61,550 nucleotides of DNA from an uncultured Oscillospiraceae bacterium (GTDB taxonomy: Bacteria; Bacillota; Clostridia; Oscillospirales; Oscillospiraceae): positions 1-61,550 of the forward strand of contig CAAEKQ010000099.1 of the NCBI GenBank assembly GCA_900756575.1. Direction: 5' to 3'. Position numbers and translations under genes: made by a program. Below, in pieces: positions 1 to 8,751 of the stretch; the first letter of the stretch is position 1, and each line of letters starts with the position of its first letter. The notes below the pieces were generated by a model. That model made no database searches. It saw only the letters and a program-made list of their open reading frames with translations, and was not told where the DNA came from.

Positions 1-1
1 C

Positions 2-577
2 ATTGCGGCCACCGGTGCAGCCCCCAAGCACCTTGACATCCCCGGCGGCAAGGAGGCCCTCCATCCCATCGAGGTCTTCGGCAAGGAAGCCCAGCTGGGC
101 AAAAACGTGGTCGTCGTCGGCGGCACCATGACGGCCTTTGAGTGCGCCATGTATCTAAACGACACCGGCCACCAGGTCACGCTGATTACCCGCTCCATTG
201 CGGCCAGCAACTGCGGCGGCCACGACGCTATGCAGACCCGGCGGTATCTCACCGAGAAGTATTCCGCCATCCGCACCATTGATCACGCCCAGATTCTCTC
301 GGTAGACGGCGGCAAGGCGGTCTACCGCAGTCAGAACGGCACCACCGGCGAGGTTCCCTTCGATTCCGTGGTGGTCAATGCAGGCGTTCGTCCCTGCGTG
401 GATGAGGCCGAGACGTTCTTCGGCACCGCGCCGGAGTTCTACATTGTCGGTGACGCACAGATCACCCGCGCCCATGGTATGCAGAGCCAGCAGCTCCTCA
501 ATACCCCCGGCGAGTTCCTCAAGGGCAATATGCGCTACGCCAACTATTCGGCCTTTATGGCCGCTTACAACATCTAA
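2..577 (+). CDS. FAD/NAD(P)-dependent oxidoreductase, C-terminal part (5' end outside window)
   Basis: The frame is open from base 2, so the start lies outside the window and only about 191 C-terminal residues are visible. The visible part contains an ATG-motif-like segment (IAATGAAPK) and a second dinucleotide-binding fold beginning VVVVGGTMTAFECA, which deviates from the usual GGGxxGxE fingerprint. The end (FYIVGDAQ) resembles the closing FAD-contact motif of this superfamily. This layout matches the C-terminal half of old-yellow-enzyme type reductases (2,4-dienoyl-CoA reductase, BaiCD-like), the same superfamily as the complete gene at 39157-41190. The substrate cannot be told from this half. 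An internal GTG at 107 could be mistaken for a start but lies inside the Rossmann strand. Confidence 0.8.
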   Translation: MAATGAAPKHLDIPGGKEALHPIEVFGKEAQLGKNVVVVGGTMTAFECAMYLNDTGHQVTLITRSIAASNCGGHDAMQTRRYLTEKYSAIRTIDHAQILSVDGGKAVYRSQNGTTGEVPFDSVVVNAGVRPCVDEAETFFGTAPEFYIVGDAQITRAHGMQSQQLLNTPGEFLKGNMRYANYSAFMAAYNI

Positions 578-591
578 TCGCATACAAAATC

Positions 592-632
592 GGGCACACT
601 GCAAGCTGCGGCGTGCCCAAATCTTTATTTTT
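592..632 (+). terminator. Rho-independent terminator of the oxidoreductase
   Basis: GGGCAC at 592 pairs with GTGCCC at 613-618, and a T-rich run follows (atctttattttt). It lies 15 bases after the stop at 577 and ends before the convergent gene at 672. Confidence 0.7.
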
Positions 633-671
633 GGCTGCGGATGCAAAATTGTACACGGGGATACGGCAGGA

Positions 672-947
672 TTACCAATCGTCATTCCCTTTTCGGCGCA
701 AATTGTCAATCACGCTGTGTGCGTTTTTCAGCTTGCGCTGTACATCTGGGGACGAACCGTCATAGATGATTTGGTAAGCCTCCTCAGAAAATTGAATTTT
801 AATGCAAGTTGGGGAGTATTTCAGTCGAGTGATATTGTGGAAGTACTTTCTCGGAATCCGCTCCTTGGAAAAATACATCCAGTATTGTTCAATTCCGCCG
901 GAGAGAACACCGTAATCAATGCCGATGTTTGCTGGCAACGCTTCCAT
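672..947 (-). CDS. Small hypothetical protein, 91 aa
   Basis: I do not recognise the family. The protein is soluble, mixed alpha/beta in appearance, and rich in Tyr, Ile and basic residues, with no signal peptide or membrane segment. The start is well supported: AGGAGG sits just upstream of the ATG at 947. It lies 12 bases downstream of the DUF2812-like gene (960-1508), so the two are almost certainly co-transcribed. The partner is a likely membrane protein, so a joint role is possible, but that is inference. Confidence 0.6.
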   Translation of the reverse strand: MEALPANIGIDYGVLSGGIEQYWMYFSKERIPRKYFHNITRLKYSPTCIKIQFSEEAYQIIYDGSSPDVQRKLKNAHSVIDNLRRKGNDDW

Positions 948-959
948 GGTAGCCTCCTA

Positions 960-1508
960 TCAACGTTTCTCTTGTATCTGGCTTGCCCGATATCGCTTCA
1001 ACCGGCGGCTGATGACCGTCAGCCCATAGATGCTTTTCACCAGCCACAGGAAGAAGCCCACAATGGACAGCCAAAAGCCGATTTGTAAGTCCTGCTCGTA
1101 GCAGACGAAGGGGAAGACCACCATGCATAGAAGTGACATTGCAATATGATTCTCCGAAGCACCTTTTGCGTATAAATCCCGACGGATGTACCATTCTTCT
1201 TCCAAACCGCGCGCCCTTGTTTTGGAGTTTCTGTATTTGTCAATCATATAGTAATTGAAATGACACGGGATGGATAAGCCATGGTAGGTTGCGTCCCAAA
1301 GGAACACCCCGTGATCGGATAGACCCTGTTCATAGAATTTGAACCAAAACGCAGGCGGAGATTTCTGTTCTTTGCTGTCCTTATACGGAGAAAAGTGGTA
1401 AAACGGCCCGTAAACCGCCCGCAAGACCTGCCCGTTTGCGGCCAAATCGTTGAGCCACTGCTCCGTTTCTTTTATTTTCCACAGCGGAGTGAGACGGAAA
1501 CAAATCAT
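960..1508 (-). CDS. DUF2812-like membrane protein
   Basis: A 182-residue protein. The N terminus has the pattern EQWLNDLAANGQVL, resembling the EKWLNEMAAKGWHL signature of DUF2812 proteins. After it come a long polar middle and two hydrophobic segments near the C terminus (about residues 123-139 and 143-163), with a basic tail. A longer frame reaches 1577, but AAAGGAG lies 6 bases before the ATG at 1508, so I choose that start. DUF2812 proteins often accompany PadR regulators; none is visible here. Function is unknown. Confidence 0.6.
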   Translation of the reverse strand: MICFRLTPLWKIKETEQWLNDLAANGQVLRAVYGPFYHFSPYKDSKEQKSPPAFWFKFYEQGLSDHGVFLWDATYHGLSIPCHFNYYMIDKYRNSKTRARGLEEEWYIRRDLYAKGASENHIAMSLLCMVVFPFVCYEQDLQIGFWLSIVGFFLWLVKSIYGLTVISRRLKRYRASQIQEKR

Positions 1509-1806
1509 ATGAGCTCCTTTCCACATTTGTGATTCTACAGTGCCGGAGAAAAGATCGTTGCACTGCTGCTCCAGCATGTCCGGATCGGAAATTACATTGG
1601 GGGCAAATTGCGCCCGCGCAGTAAAAGCAGCAATGGCGCAGTCAAAGCAGAAAAATCCAAGGATATGCCTAGTTTACAGTCTTCCCCTTAGCCGTGTCAA
1701 GGAAATTCGGCAGCGGAGCGGGACATGGTATGATTTTGATTAGACGGCCTCATTGCCGCTCCCCTGTCCCTCCCCTTGTACGCATCGTTGTATTTATCTA
1801 TAGCAA
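1509..1806. other. Intergenic stretch without a visible gene
   Basis: About 300 bases between the DUF2812-like gene and the terminator of the amino acid transporter. I see no convincing start with a ribosome binding site, no RNA gene and no clear repeat. Confidence 0.5.
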
Positions 1807-1840
1807 TACCCCCAACACTGGGCGTCCAGCATTGGGGGTA
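1807..1840 (-). terminator. Hairpin at the end of the amino acid ABC transporter operon
   Basis: The arm TACCCCCAA at 1807 pairs perfectly with TTGGGGGTA at 1832-1840, and an inner CTGG/CCAG stem is separated by GCGT. It lies 30 bases past the stop of the ATPase gene on the minus strand. The T tract after it is weak, so it may act as an mRNA 3' end rather than a strong terminator. Confidence 0.6.
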
Positions 1841-1870
1841 CCTATCAATTTGGAGTACGCAGGGGTAATT

Positions 1871-2593
1871 TTACAGCACCTTGGACAGGAACGACTGGGT
1901 TCGGGGGTTCTGAGGATGATTGAAAATCTCATCGGGGGTGCCGGACTCCTGCACAATGCCGCCGTCCATAAACAGCACCCGGTTGGCCACCTCCCGGGCA
2001 AAGCCCATCTCATGGGTGACCACCACCATGGTCATGCCCTCCTGGGCCAGCTGCTTCCTAACCTCCAGAACCTCGCCCACCATTTCGGGATCCAGAGCGG
2101 AGGTGGGCTCGTCAAACAGCATCACATCGGGGTGCATGGCCAGGGCCCGAACAATGGCGATTCGCTGCTTCTGACCGCCGGAGAGCTGTGAGGGAAAGGA
2201 CATGGCCTTATCCTCCAGCCCAACCCGCTTCAGCAGAGCCAAGGCATCTTCCTTGGCCTCGGCCTTAGATTTGAGCTTCAGACGAACGGGAGCCAGGGTC
2301 ATGTTGTCCAGAATCGTCAGGTTGTTAAACAGATTGAAGTGCTGGAATACCATGCCCATTTTCCGGCGCATCTCATTGATATTGGTCTTGGGATCGGTCA
2401 TGGAAACGCCGTCGAATAAGATCTCGCCGGAGGTTGGAGTTTCCAGCATGTTGAGGCATCTTAAAAACGTGGACTTACCGGAACCGGAGGGGCCGATGAC
2501 AACCACTTTTTCGCCCCTGGAAATGTGCTCATTGATGCCGTTTAGCACATTCAGAGAGCCGAAGCTCTTGTGCAGATCCTTAATCTCAATCAC
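1871..2593 (-). CDS. Polar amino acid ABC transporter, ATP-binding subunit
   Basis: A 240-residue ATPase of the GlnQ/ArtM/HisP family that powers import of polar amino acids at the inner face of the membrane. Walker A (GPSGSGKST, about residues 36-44), the Q-loop, the signature LSGGQKQR and Walker B (VMLFDEPTSALD) are all present, followed by the switch His in VVTHEMGFA. Length is normal for the family. The GTG start overlaps the permease stop by 8 bases, so translation is coupled. The order is binding protein, permease, ATPase. The substrate is not determinable; arginine/ornithine/lysine is tempting because an arginine operon lies next door, but that is inference. Confidence 0.92.
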   Translation of the reverse strand: MIEIKDLHKSFGSLNVLNGINEHISRGEKVVVIGPSGSGKSTFLRCLNMLETPTSGEILFDGVSMTDPKTNINEMRRKMGMVFQHFNLFNNLTILDNMTLAPVRLKLKSKAEAKEDALALLKRVGLEDKAMSFPSQLSGGQKQRIAIVRALAMHPDVMLFDEPTSALDPEMVGEVLEVRKQLAQEGMTMVVVTHEMGFAREVANRVLFMDGGIVQESGTPDEIFNHPQNPRTQSFLSKVL

Positions 2594-3299
2594 TTGCGCG
2601 CATCCTCCTTTCCAGCAGGCCCATCAGGCCGGACAGAATCATAACCATTGCCAGATAGAGCACGGCGATACCCACATAGGGCATAAACGCCTGATAGGTC
2701 TTGCCCTGCACCAGCTGCGCGGCCTTGGTAAGGTCGCGCAGACCGATGACGGTGACGATGGAGGTGTCCTTCAGCAGGGTAATGAGCTCGTTGCCCAGGG
2801 CAGGAAGAATGTTCTTAATGGCCTGGGGAATCACCACGAACCGCATGGTGGTGGCATAGGGGAGGCCCAGAGAACGGCCCGCCTCCATCTGGCCCTTGTC
2901 GATGGACATAATGCCGCCCCGGATGATCTCGGATACATAGGCGCCGGAGTTGACGCCGAAGGTCAGCATGGCAACGCCAATCTGGTTTCGGGTGCTGGCA
3001 AAGATAACGAAGTACATAATCAGCAGCTGAACCATAATCGGCGTGCCGCGGATCACAGTGGTGTAGATCTGGCAGATGACGTTCAGAACGCCCAGAACCG
3101 GGTTGTGCTTTCCGGGGCGCTGCTGATCGTGGCTGGTACGAACCACGGCCACCAGGACGCCCAGAATAATGCCCAGCACCAGTGCCATCGCTGCCACCTG
3201 GAGCGTCACCCCGATGCCCTTTAAGTACAGAAGCCAGCGGTCGCCTTCCACAAAGCTCTGAATAAAATCGTCTTTCACGCCGGAGAAAAATTCCGCCAT
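2586..3299 (-). CDS. Polar amino acid ABC transporter, permease subunit
   Basis: A 237-residue integral membrane protein of the HisM/GlnP family. It carries the family N-terminal part (GIGVTLQVAAMALVLGIILG), about five membrane segments, and the EAA-type cytoplasmic loop EAGRSLGLPYATTMRFVVIPQA that docks on the ATPase. Length is typical. It overlaps the ATPase gene by 8 bases. It is separated from the binding-protein gene by 89 bases containing a hairpin that may lower its expression relative to the binding protein. Confidence 0.92.
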   Translation of the reverse strand: MAEFFSGVKDDFIQSFVEGDRWLLYLKGIGVTLQVAAMALVLGIILGVLVAVVRTSHDQQRPGKHNPVLGVLNVICQIYTTVIRGTPIMVQLLIMYFVIFASTRNQIGVAMLTFGVNSGAYVSEIIRGGIMSIDKGQMEAGRSLGLPYATTMRFVVIPQAIKNILPALGNELITLLKDTSIVTVIGLRDLTKAAQLVQGKTYQAFMPYVGIAVLYLAMVMILSGLMGLLERRMRASD

Positions 3300-3349
3300 T
3301 GTGTTGCTCCTCTCTTGTAGTTGATATCCCTACGGGGAGAAATCAGGAA

Positions 3350-3375
3350 AAATGGGGCGGTTGCCCGCCCCATTT
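3350..3375 (-). terminator. Intercistronic attenuator-like hairpin
   Basis: AAATGGGGCGG (3350-3360) and CCGCCCCATTT (3365-3375) form a perfect 11-bp stem with a 4-base loop. On the minus strand the stem runs straight into further Ts. It lies between the solute-binding gene and the permease, a usual place for partial termination that leaves more binding protein than membrane subunits. Confidence 0.65.
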
Positions 3376-3388
3376 CCAAAGATACAGG

Positions 3389-4288
3389 TTATTCCGCCTT
3401 GATGTACTGATCCAGGATGGCCTGTACGGTGCCATCGTCGATGAGCTCCTTCAGGGCGTTGTTGACAGCATCCCGGAGAGCGGTGTTGTCCTTGCTGACG
3501 CCGATGGCATAATCCTCGGAGACAAACTCAGTGCTCAGGATTTTCAGCTTGCCGGCATTCTGCGCAACAAACTCCTGTGCGGGCTGGCTGTCGATGACTA
3601 CGGCATCTACCTTGCCGCCGAGCAGTGCCTGAACTGCATTTGCACCACTGGGGAATGCAGTAACATTTTCTTCGCCATAGCCGCCGTTTTCAGGCGTGTC
3701 GGAGCAGTAAATGTAACCGGTGGTGGATTCCTGGCAGCCAATCTGCTTGCCCTCGAGATCGTCGATGGTCTCAATGTCGGAGTCGATGGGAACGATAACC
3801 ACCTGTACGCCGGTGGCATAGGAATCGGTGAAGTCAACGTTCTGCTTCCGCTCGTCGGTGACGGTCAGGCCAGCCATTGCGATGTCTTCCTTGCCGGTCT
3901 GGACAGAGGTGATGATGGAGCCGAACTCCATGTCGTCAACGACCAGCTCAAGGCCCAGCTTCTCAGCGATCTTACCGGCGATGTCAACGTCGATGCCCTC
4001 GAAGGTGCCGTCGTCAGCGATGGACTCATAGGGAGGGAAGGTGGCGTTGGTCGCCATGTGGAGCTTGCCGTCTTCCACGGTGGTGAAGTCAGCGGCAGCA
4101 GCCTCGGCGGTGGAAGCGGCCTCGGTGGCGGGGGTCTCGTCCTTTACGGAAGCCTCGGTTGCAGCCTCGGTGGGAGCCGCAGTAGCAGCCTCAGAGGTGG
4201 CGGCAGAGGAAGCCGCGGAATCGCCGCAGCCTGCCAGCATGGAAAGGCAGAGTGCACAGCTCAGTGCCATTGCAAAAAACTTTTTCAT
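3389..4288 (-). CDS. Polar amino acid ABC transporter, substrate-binding lipoprotein
   Basis: A 299-residue SBP_bac_3 family protein, tethered outside the membrane. The N terminus is a lipoprotein signal ending in SMLAGC, with the lipidated Cys at about residue 21. It is followed by a low-complexity Ala/Ser/Thr/Glu linker of about 45 residues. The binding domain then starts LHMATNATFPPYES, the usual first strand of this family, and contains DIDIAGKIAEKLGLEL-like and QTGKEDIAMAGLTVTDER blocks. Spacing to the permease and operon order are normal. The specificity is not readable from sequence alone. Confidence 0.92.
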   Translation of the reverse strand: MKKFFAMALSCALCLSMLAGCGDSAASSAATSEAATAAPTEAATEASVKDETPATEAASTAEAAAADFTTVEDGKLHMATNATFPPYESIADDGTFEGIDVDIAGKIAEKLGLELVVDDMEFGSIITSVQTGKEDIAMAGLTVTDERKQNVDFTDSYATGVQVVIVPIDSDIETIDDLEGKQIGCQESTTGYIYCSDTPENGGYGEENVTAFPSGANAVQALLGGKVDAVVIDSQPAQEFVAQNAGKLKILSTEFVSEDYAIGVSKDNTALRDAVNNALKELIDDGTVQAILDQYIKAE

Positions 4289-4365
4289 GATGAAATCATC
4301 CCTTCAAATAGATGAATGTACCAAACGGCAACGCCACTTTGGCCCATTCGAATTTCATGCTACTG

Positions 4366-4371
4366 ATTATA
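4366..4371 (-). promoter_or_regulatory. Promoter -10 of the amino acid transporter operon
   Basis: On the minus strand TGC-TATAAT forms an extended -10 box about 80 bases before the binding-protein start. No good -35 is visible at 17 bases. Just downstream, CATGAAATTCGAATG resembles half of an ArgR box, which would fit arginine control, but the match is weak. Confidence 0.5.
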
Positions 4372-4481
4372 GCACCTTCCTATAAAAAAAGCAGAAATAT
4401 TCACAACATTCAGGAGAATATACGCATTTTCCATGATATACACAAAAAATCATGAATGCGGGCGGGTGCTCTGTGACAAAT

Positions 4482-5393
4482 TTACCCCATGAGCAGAGTC
4501 AGCACAGCCTTCTGGGCATGGAGCCGGTTTTCGGCCTCCTCGAAGATTTCGTCGGCGTGGGCCTCAAAGACGGAATCGGTGATTTCCAGGCCTCTCCGGG
4601 CAGGGAGACAGTGGAGCACCAGACAGCCGGGGGCAGCCTTTTTCAGCAGCTCGTCATTGACCTGATAGGTGCCGGAGAACACGTTGGTGCGGGTTTCCTG
4701 CTGGGCTTCCTGACCCATGGAGGTCCACACATCGGTATAGACGGCGGTGGCGCCAACCACGGCCTCGGCAGGATCCCGCATCAGGCGGAACCGGTTGCCG
4801 TAGGCTTTTGCAAAGTCCAGAATTTCCTGAGACGGTTCATAGCCCTGGGGGCAGGCAACGGAGACCCGCATGCCCACCTTCAGGCAGCCCACGATCAGGC
4901 TGGAGCAGACGTTGTTGCCGTCGCCCACGAAGCACAGGTGCTGATCCTCCAGAATAGGGTCCCGTTCCCGGAGCGTCATCAGATCCCCGAGAATCTGGCA
5001 GGGGTGGGAGAAGTCCGTCATGCCGTTAATCACCGGCACGGTGGCATGGGAGGCCAGGGCCTCCAGCTCCTCCTGCTTATAGGTGCGGATCATAATGCCG
5101 TCGCAGTAGCGGCTGAGAGTTCGGGCGGTGTCCTGAATGGGTTCTCCCCGACCAATCTGGGTGTCGGCGGCGGTGAGATACATGGCGTGACCGCCCAACT
5201 GGAACATTCCCGTTTCAAAGGATGCCCGGGTTCGGGTGGAGTTTTTGGCAAAAATCATCGCCAGGGTTTTGCCCGCCAGGCGATCATGGCGAATGCCGTG
5301 GCGTACATCGTATTTCAGCTGGTCTGCCAGATCGAGAATTTCAAAGATATCTTCGGTGGTGAGATCCAGAAGCTTCAGTAGATCTTTTTTCAT
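4482..5393 (-). CDS. argF: Ornithine carbamoyltransferase
   Basis: A 303-residue enzyme that makes citrulline from ornithine and carbamoyl phosphate. The carbamoyl-phosphate motif STRTR lies at residues 52-56. HPCQ follows in the middle (FSHPCQILGD), and the ornithine/catalytic HCLPARRG motif lies near the C terminus. Length is normal. It is the last gene of the arginine operon, 13 bases after argD, with AAGGAG before its ATG. It could in principle serve the catabolic arginine deiminase route, but the biosynthetic neighbours argue for argF. Confidence 0.95.
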   Translation of the reverse strand: MKKDLLKLLDLTTEDIFEILDLADQLKYDVRHGIRHDRLAGKTLAMIFAKNSTRTRASFETGMFQLGGHAMYLTAADTQIGRGEPIQDTARTLSRYCDGIMIRTYKQEELEALASHATVPVINGMTDFSHPCQILGDLMTLRERDPILEDQHLCFVGDGNNVCSSLIVGCLKVGMRVSVACPQGYEPSQEILDFAKAYGNRFRLMRDPAEAVVGATAVYTDVWTSMGQEAQQETRTNVFSGTYQVNDELLKKAAPGCLVLHCLPARRGLEITDSVFEAHADEIFEEAENRLHAQKAVLTLLMG

Positions 5394-5406
5394 GGAACGT
5401 TACTCC

Positions 5407-6585
5407 TTATGCGCCCAGAACCTCTGCCATAATGGCAAGGCCCTGATCCATTTCCTCCTGGGAGATGGTCAGCGGGGGCAGCAGACGGATGGTGCAGTGA
5501 CCGGCGGTCAGGCACAGAAGACCCTTTTCGATCATGGCATTCACCTTGGCGCTGTAGCCCTCCTGATCGGTGAGTGCAACACCCAGCATCAGGCCCATGC
5601 CCCGGACTTCTTTGACACCGGGCATTGCGGAGATCTTCTCCTTGAGATAAGCGCCCTTTTTCTTGACATCGGCAAGGAGCGCGTCATCCAGCTGCTCCAG
5701 AACGCTCAGACCGCCTGCGCAGCAAATGGGGTTGCCGCCGAAGGTGGTGGCGTGGGTGCCGGGGGTCAGGACATTCTCGGTTTTAGCCCCTGCCATAATA
5801 CCGGCCAGAGGAAGTCCGCCGCCGATGCCCTTGGCGAAGGAAACCACGTCCGGCAGAATGCCATAGTCCTGGAAGCAGAACAGACTGCCGGTACGGCCAA
5901 CGCCGGTCTGCACCTCGTCTACGGCCAGAAGCCAATCCTTCTCCTGGCACAGAGCCTGGAGCGCGTTGATATAATCCTGATTCAGAGGAAGCACGCCGCC
6001 CTCGCCCTGAATGAGTTCCACCATCACGGCGCATACGGTGCCGTCATCCAGGGCCTTGATGGCCTCCAAATCGTTGGGCGCGGCATACTGGAAGCCCTCG
6101 GTGAAGGGGAAAAAGTACTGATGGAACACGTCCTGGCCGGTGGCGGTCAGGGTGGTGATGGTCCGGCCATGGAAGGAGTCCTTCAGGGTGATGATGGTGC
6201 TTCTGCCTGCGCCGTATTTGTCATAGGAATACTTCCGGCAGAGCTTGATCATGCCCTCATTTGCCTCGCCGCCGCCGTTGGCAAAGAAGGCGCGCTTCAT
6301 GTCCGTGCGGGCGGTGAGCTGATGGGCCAGCTCGATGTAGGGCTCAGAGTAAAACAGGTTGGAGATATGGCCCAGCTTGGCGGCCTGATTGGTGATGGCC
6401 TTGAGCCACTTCTTGTTGCCGTAGCCCAGGCAGTTGACGCCAATGCCGGAGGTGAAGTCAATATATTTTTTGCCCTCGGGGGAATACAGGGTAGCGCCCT
6501 CGCCATGGTCGATGGCAACGGGGAATCTGCCATAGGTCTGCATCACGCACTGAGCGTCGAGATTCATCAGTTCTTTGCTTGTCAT
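5407..6585 (-). CDS. argD: Acetylornithine aminotransferase
   Basis: A 392-residue class III PLP-dependent aminotransferase that converts N-acetylglutamate semialdehyde to N-acetylornithine. The sequence shows the cofactor region FFANGGGEANE (about 100-110), AVDEVQTGVGRTG with the PLP-contacting Asp, and the Schiff-base lysine at about K252 in SFAKGIGGGLPLAG. The TTFGGNP motif follows. Length is standard. AAAGGATG precedes the ATG. It sits between argB and argF. Confidence 0.95.
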   Translation of the reverse strand: MTSKELMNLDAQCVMQTYGRFPVAIDHGEGATLYSPEGKKYIDFTSGIGVNCLGYGNKKWLKAITNQAAKLGHISNLFYSEPYIELAHQLTARTDMKRAFFANGGGEANEGMIKLCRKYSYDKYGAGRSTIITLKDSFHGRTITTLTATGQDVFHQYFFPFTEGFQYAAPNDLEAIKALDDGTVCAVMVELIQGEGGVLPLNQDYINALQALCQEKDWLLAVDEVQTGVGRTGSLFCFQDYGILPDVVSFAKGIGGGLPLAGIMAGAKTENVLTPGTHATTFGGNPICCAGGLSVLEQLDDALLADVKKKGAYLKEKISAMPGVKEVRGMGLMLGVALTDQEGYSAKVNAMIEKGLLCLTAGHCTIRLLPPLTISQEEMDQGLAIMAEVLGA

Positions 6586-6613
6586 AGGTGTTTCATCCTT
6601 TCTGTGGGAGCGA

Positions 6614-7477
6614 TCAATAGATCATGGTGCCGACACCGGCATCGGTGAGCAGTTCAATGAGAACGGAATGCTCAATGCGTCCGTCGAGAATATGGGCACG
6701 GCTGACACCTCGTCGCACCGCCTCCACACAGCACTGAATCTTGGGGATCATGCCACCCTTGATGACGCCCTCTTTTACCAGAACGGGCACCTCGGATACG
6801 CGGCATTTGGAAATCAGGGTGCCAGGATCGCTGACATCCCGCAAAAGGCCCAGCACGTCGGTGAGAATCACCAGCTTTTCCGCGCCCAGACCGGCAGCCA
6901 CCTGGGCCGCAGCGGTATCGGCGTTGATGTTATAGCACTTTGCGCCGTCGGCACCGGCAGCCACGGAGGAAATCACGGGGATATAGCCCGCAGCCAGAAC
7001 ATCCAGAATAGGCTGGCAGTTGACGCTTGTGATATCGCCCACAAAGCCGTAGTCAAAGCCGTCGCCGGTTTTCTTTACGGCCTCCAGCATCCGCCCGTCC
7101 ATGCCGCACAGACCCATGGCCTTGCCGCCGTAAGCGTCGATCAGGGAGACCAGATCCTTGCTGACCTTGCCGCAGAGAATCTGCTGGACGATGTCCATGG
7201 TCTCCTCGTCGGTATAGCGGAGCCCGTTGACGAACACGCCCTCTTTGCCGATCTTTTTCAGCATCGCAGAGATTTCGGGGCCGCCGCCATGGACAACAAC
7301 CACCTGAATGCCCACCTGGTGCAGTAGAACAATGTCGGACAGCACTGCGCGGCGGAGATTCTCACTGATCATGGCATTGCCGCCGTATTTCACCACGACG
7401 ATTTTGCCGGAATACTGCTGAATATAGGGCAGGGCTTCGTTTAAGACCTTTGCCCGATCCATAATACTAAGACTCAT
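6614..7477 (-). CDS. argB: Acetylglutamate kinase
   Basis: A 287-residue amino acid kinase family enzyme that phosphorylates N-acetylglutamate, usually the feedback-regulated step. The N-terminal VVKYGGNAM holds the catalytic lysine, VHGGGPEIS is the substrate loop, and the C-terminal part keeps the NINADTAAAQVA and GGMIPKI motifs. An N-terminal helix before the first strand is of the kind found in arginine-inhibited forms (established for the family; not proven here). A TTG at 7486 is possible, but the AAGAAGG site fits the ATG at 7477 better. Confidence 0.94.
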   Translation of the reverse strand: MSLSIMDRAKVLNEALPYIQQYSGKIVVVKYGGNAMISENLRRAVLSDIVLLHQVGIQVVVVHGGGPEISAMLKKIGKEGVFVNGLRYTDEETMDIVQQILCGKVSKDLVSLIDAYGGKAMGLCGMDGRMLEAVKKTGDGFDYGFVGDITSVNCQPILDVLAAGYIPVISSVAAGADGAKCYNINADTAAAQVAAGLGAEKLVILTDVLGLLRDVSDPGTLISKCRVSEVPVLVKEGVIKGGMIPKIQCCVEAVRRGVSRAHILDGRIEHSVLIELLTDAGVGTMIY

Positions 7478-7506
7478 CGGATTCAACCTTCTTTTCGGGG
7501 AATGGA

Positions 7507-8727
7507 TTAGGTACGATAATCCCCGTTGATTTTCACATAATCATAGGTGAGGTCGCAGCCCCAGGCGGTAACGGCATGCTCCCCCTCGTTGACATTGACC
7601 TGGATCTCCACCTCGTCCTGGGACAGAACCTTTTTCGCCAGATCCTCGTCGAATTCCAGCCCCTCGCCGGCCTTGCACACGGCAATGGAGCCTGCGGCAG
7701 AGGCAAAGGAAACGTCTACGCACTCGGGACGGAAGGGCGCCTTGGAATAGCCCATGGCACAGAGTACCCGGCCCCAGTTGGCATCGGCGCCAAACATGGC
7801 GGCCTTCACCAGAGAGGAACGGATGACCTCCATGGCCAGCTTTTCGGCGGCTTCGTCACTGCGGGAGCCGGAGACGGTGCAGGTGACCAGCTTGGTAGCG
7901 CCCTCGCCGTCGCCTGCAATCTTCTTTGCCAGCTCGGTGCAGACGAATTTCAGTGCGCCGTAGAATACATCATAATCCTCGCTCTTCCAGTCGATCAGCT
8001 GATTTTCCGCCGCACCGGAGGCGAGAATGCAGCAGGTATCGTTGGTGGAGGTATCGCCGTCCACGGATACCCGGTTAAAGGTGACCTTGGTGACCTCATA
8101 CAGCGCATCCTGGAGCACGTCCGGGGAAATGGCGCAGTCGGTGGTCAGGAAGCAGAGCATGGTGCCCATGTTGGGATGGATCATGCCGGAGCCCTTTGCA
8201 ATGCCGCCCAGCCGAACCTCCTTGCCGCCCAGCTCAAAGGAAACGGCAATTTCCTTCTTCTTTGTGTCGGTGGTCATAATGGCGGCGGCAGCGTCGCCGG
8301 AACCGTCGCGGCTGAGAAGAGAAGCCAGGGTGGGGCAGGCGTTTTCAATCACGGAGACGTTCAGCGTCTGACCGATGACGCCGGTGGAGCAGACAATAAA
8401 GTCCTCGGGGCGCAGACCGGTAGCGGAGGCCGCAGCCTCGCACATTTTCACGGCGTTTTCGTGCCCCAGCGGCGCACAGGCATTGGCGTTGCCGGAGTTG
8501 GCAATGATGCCCCGGGCAGAGCCGTTTTCCAGATGCTCCATGGTAACGTAGATGGGCGCTGCCTTGACGCGGTTCATGGTGTAAACACCGGCGGCGGAAG
8601 CCTCGGTGTCGCAGAGAATCATGGCAAGGTCGTTTTTGTCGGCAGAGGAGCCTGCCTTCACACCGGCATGGACACCGGCTGCCCGAAAGCCCTTTGCGGC
8701 AGTAACGCCGCCGGAAATCAGTTTCAT
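7507..8727 (-). CDS. argJ: Bifunctional ornithine acetyltransferase / N-acetylglutamate synthase
   Basis: A 406-residue enzyme that recycles the acetyl group from acetylornithine to glutamate. The autoprocessing motif is HPNMGTMLCFLTTD; cleavage would fall before Thr189, which becomes the N-terminal nucleophile of the beta chain. The oxyanion region STGVIGQ is at about 114-120. Its presence explains why no argE is needed in the operon. Whether it also makes N-acetylglutamate from acetyl-CoA cannot be read from sequence. GGAGG precedes the ATG, and it is tightly linked to argB downstream. Confidence 0.95.
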   Translation of the reverse strand: MKLISGGVTAAKGFRAAGVHAGVKAGSSADKNDLAMILCDTEASAAGVYTMNRVKAAPIYVTMEHLENGSARGIIANSGNANACAPLGHENAVKMCEAAASATGLRPEDFIVCSTGVIGQTLNVSVIENACPTLASLLSRDGSGDAAAAIMTTDTKKKEIAVSFELGGKEVRLGGIAKGSGMIHPNMGTMLCFLTTDCAISPDVLQDALYEVTKVTFNRVSVDGDTSTNDTCCILASGAAENQLIDWKSEDYDVFYGALKFVCTELAKKIAGDGEGATKLVTCTVSGSRSDEAAEKLAMEVIRSSLVKAAMFGADANWGRVLCAMGYSKAPFRPECVDVSFASAAGSIAVCKAGEGLEFDEDLAKKVLSQDEVEIQVNVNEGEHAVTAWGCDLTYDYVKINGDYRT

Positions 8728-8751
8728 AGGGATACCTCCAGCATTAAAATA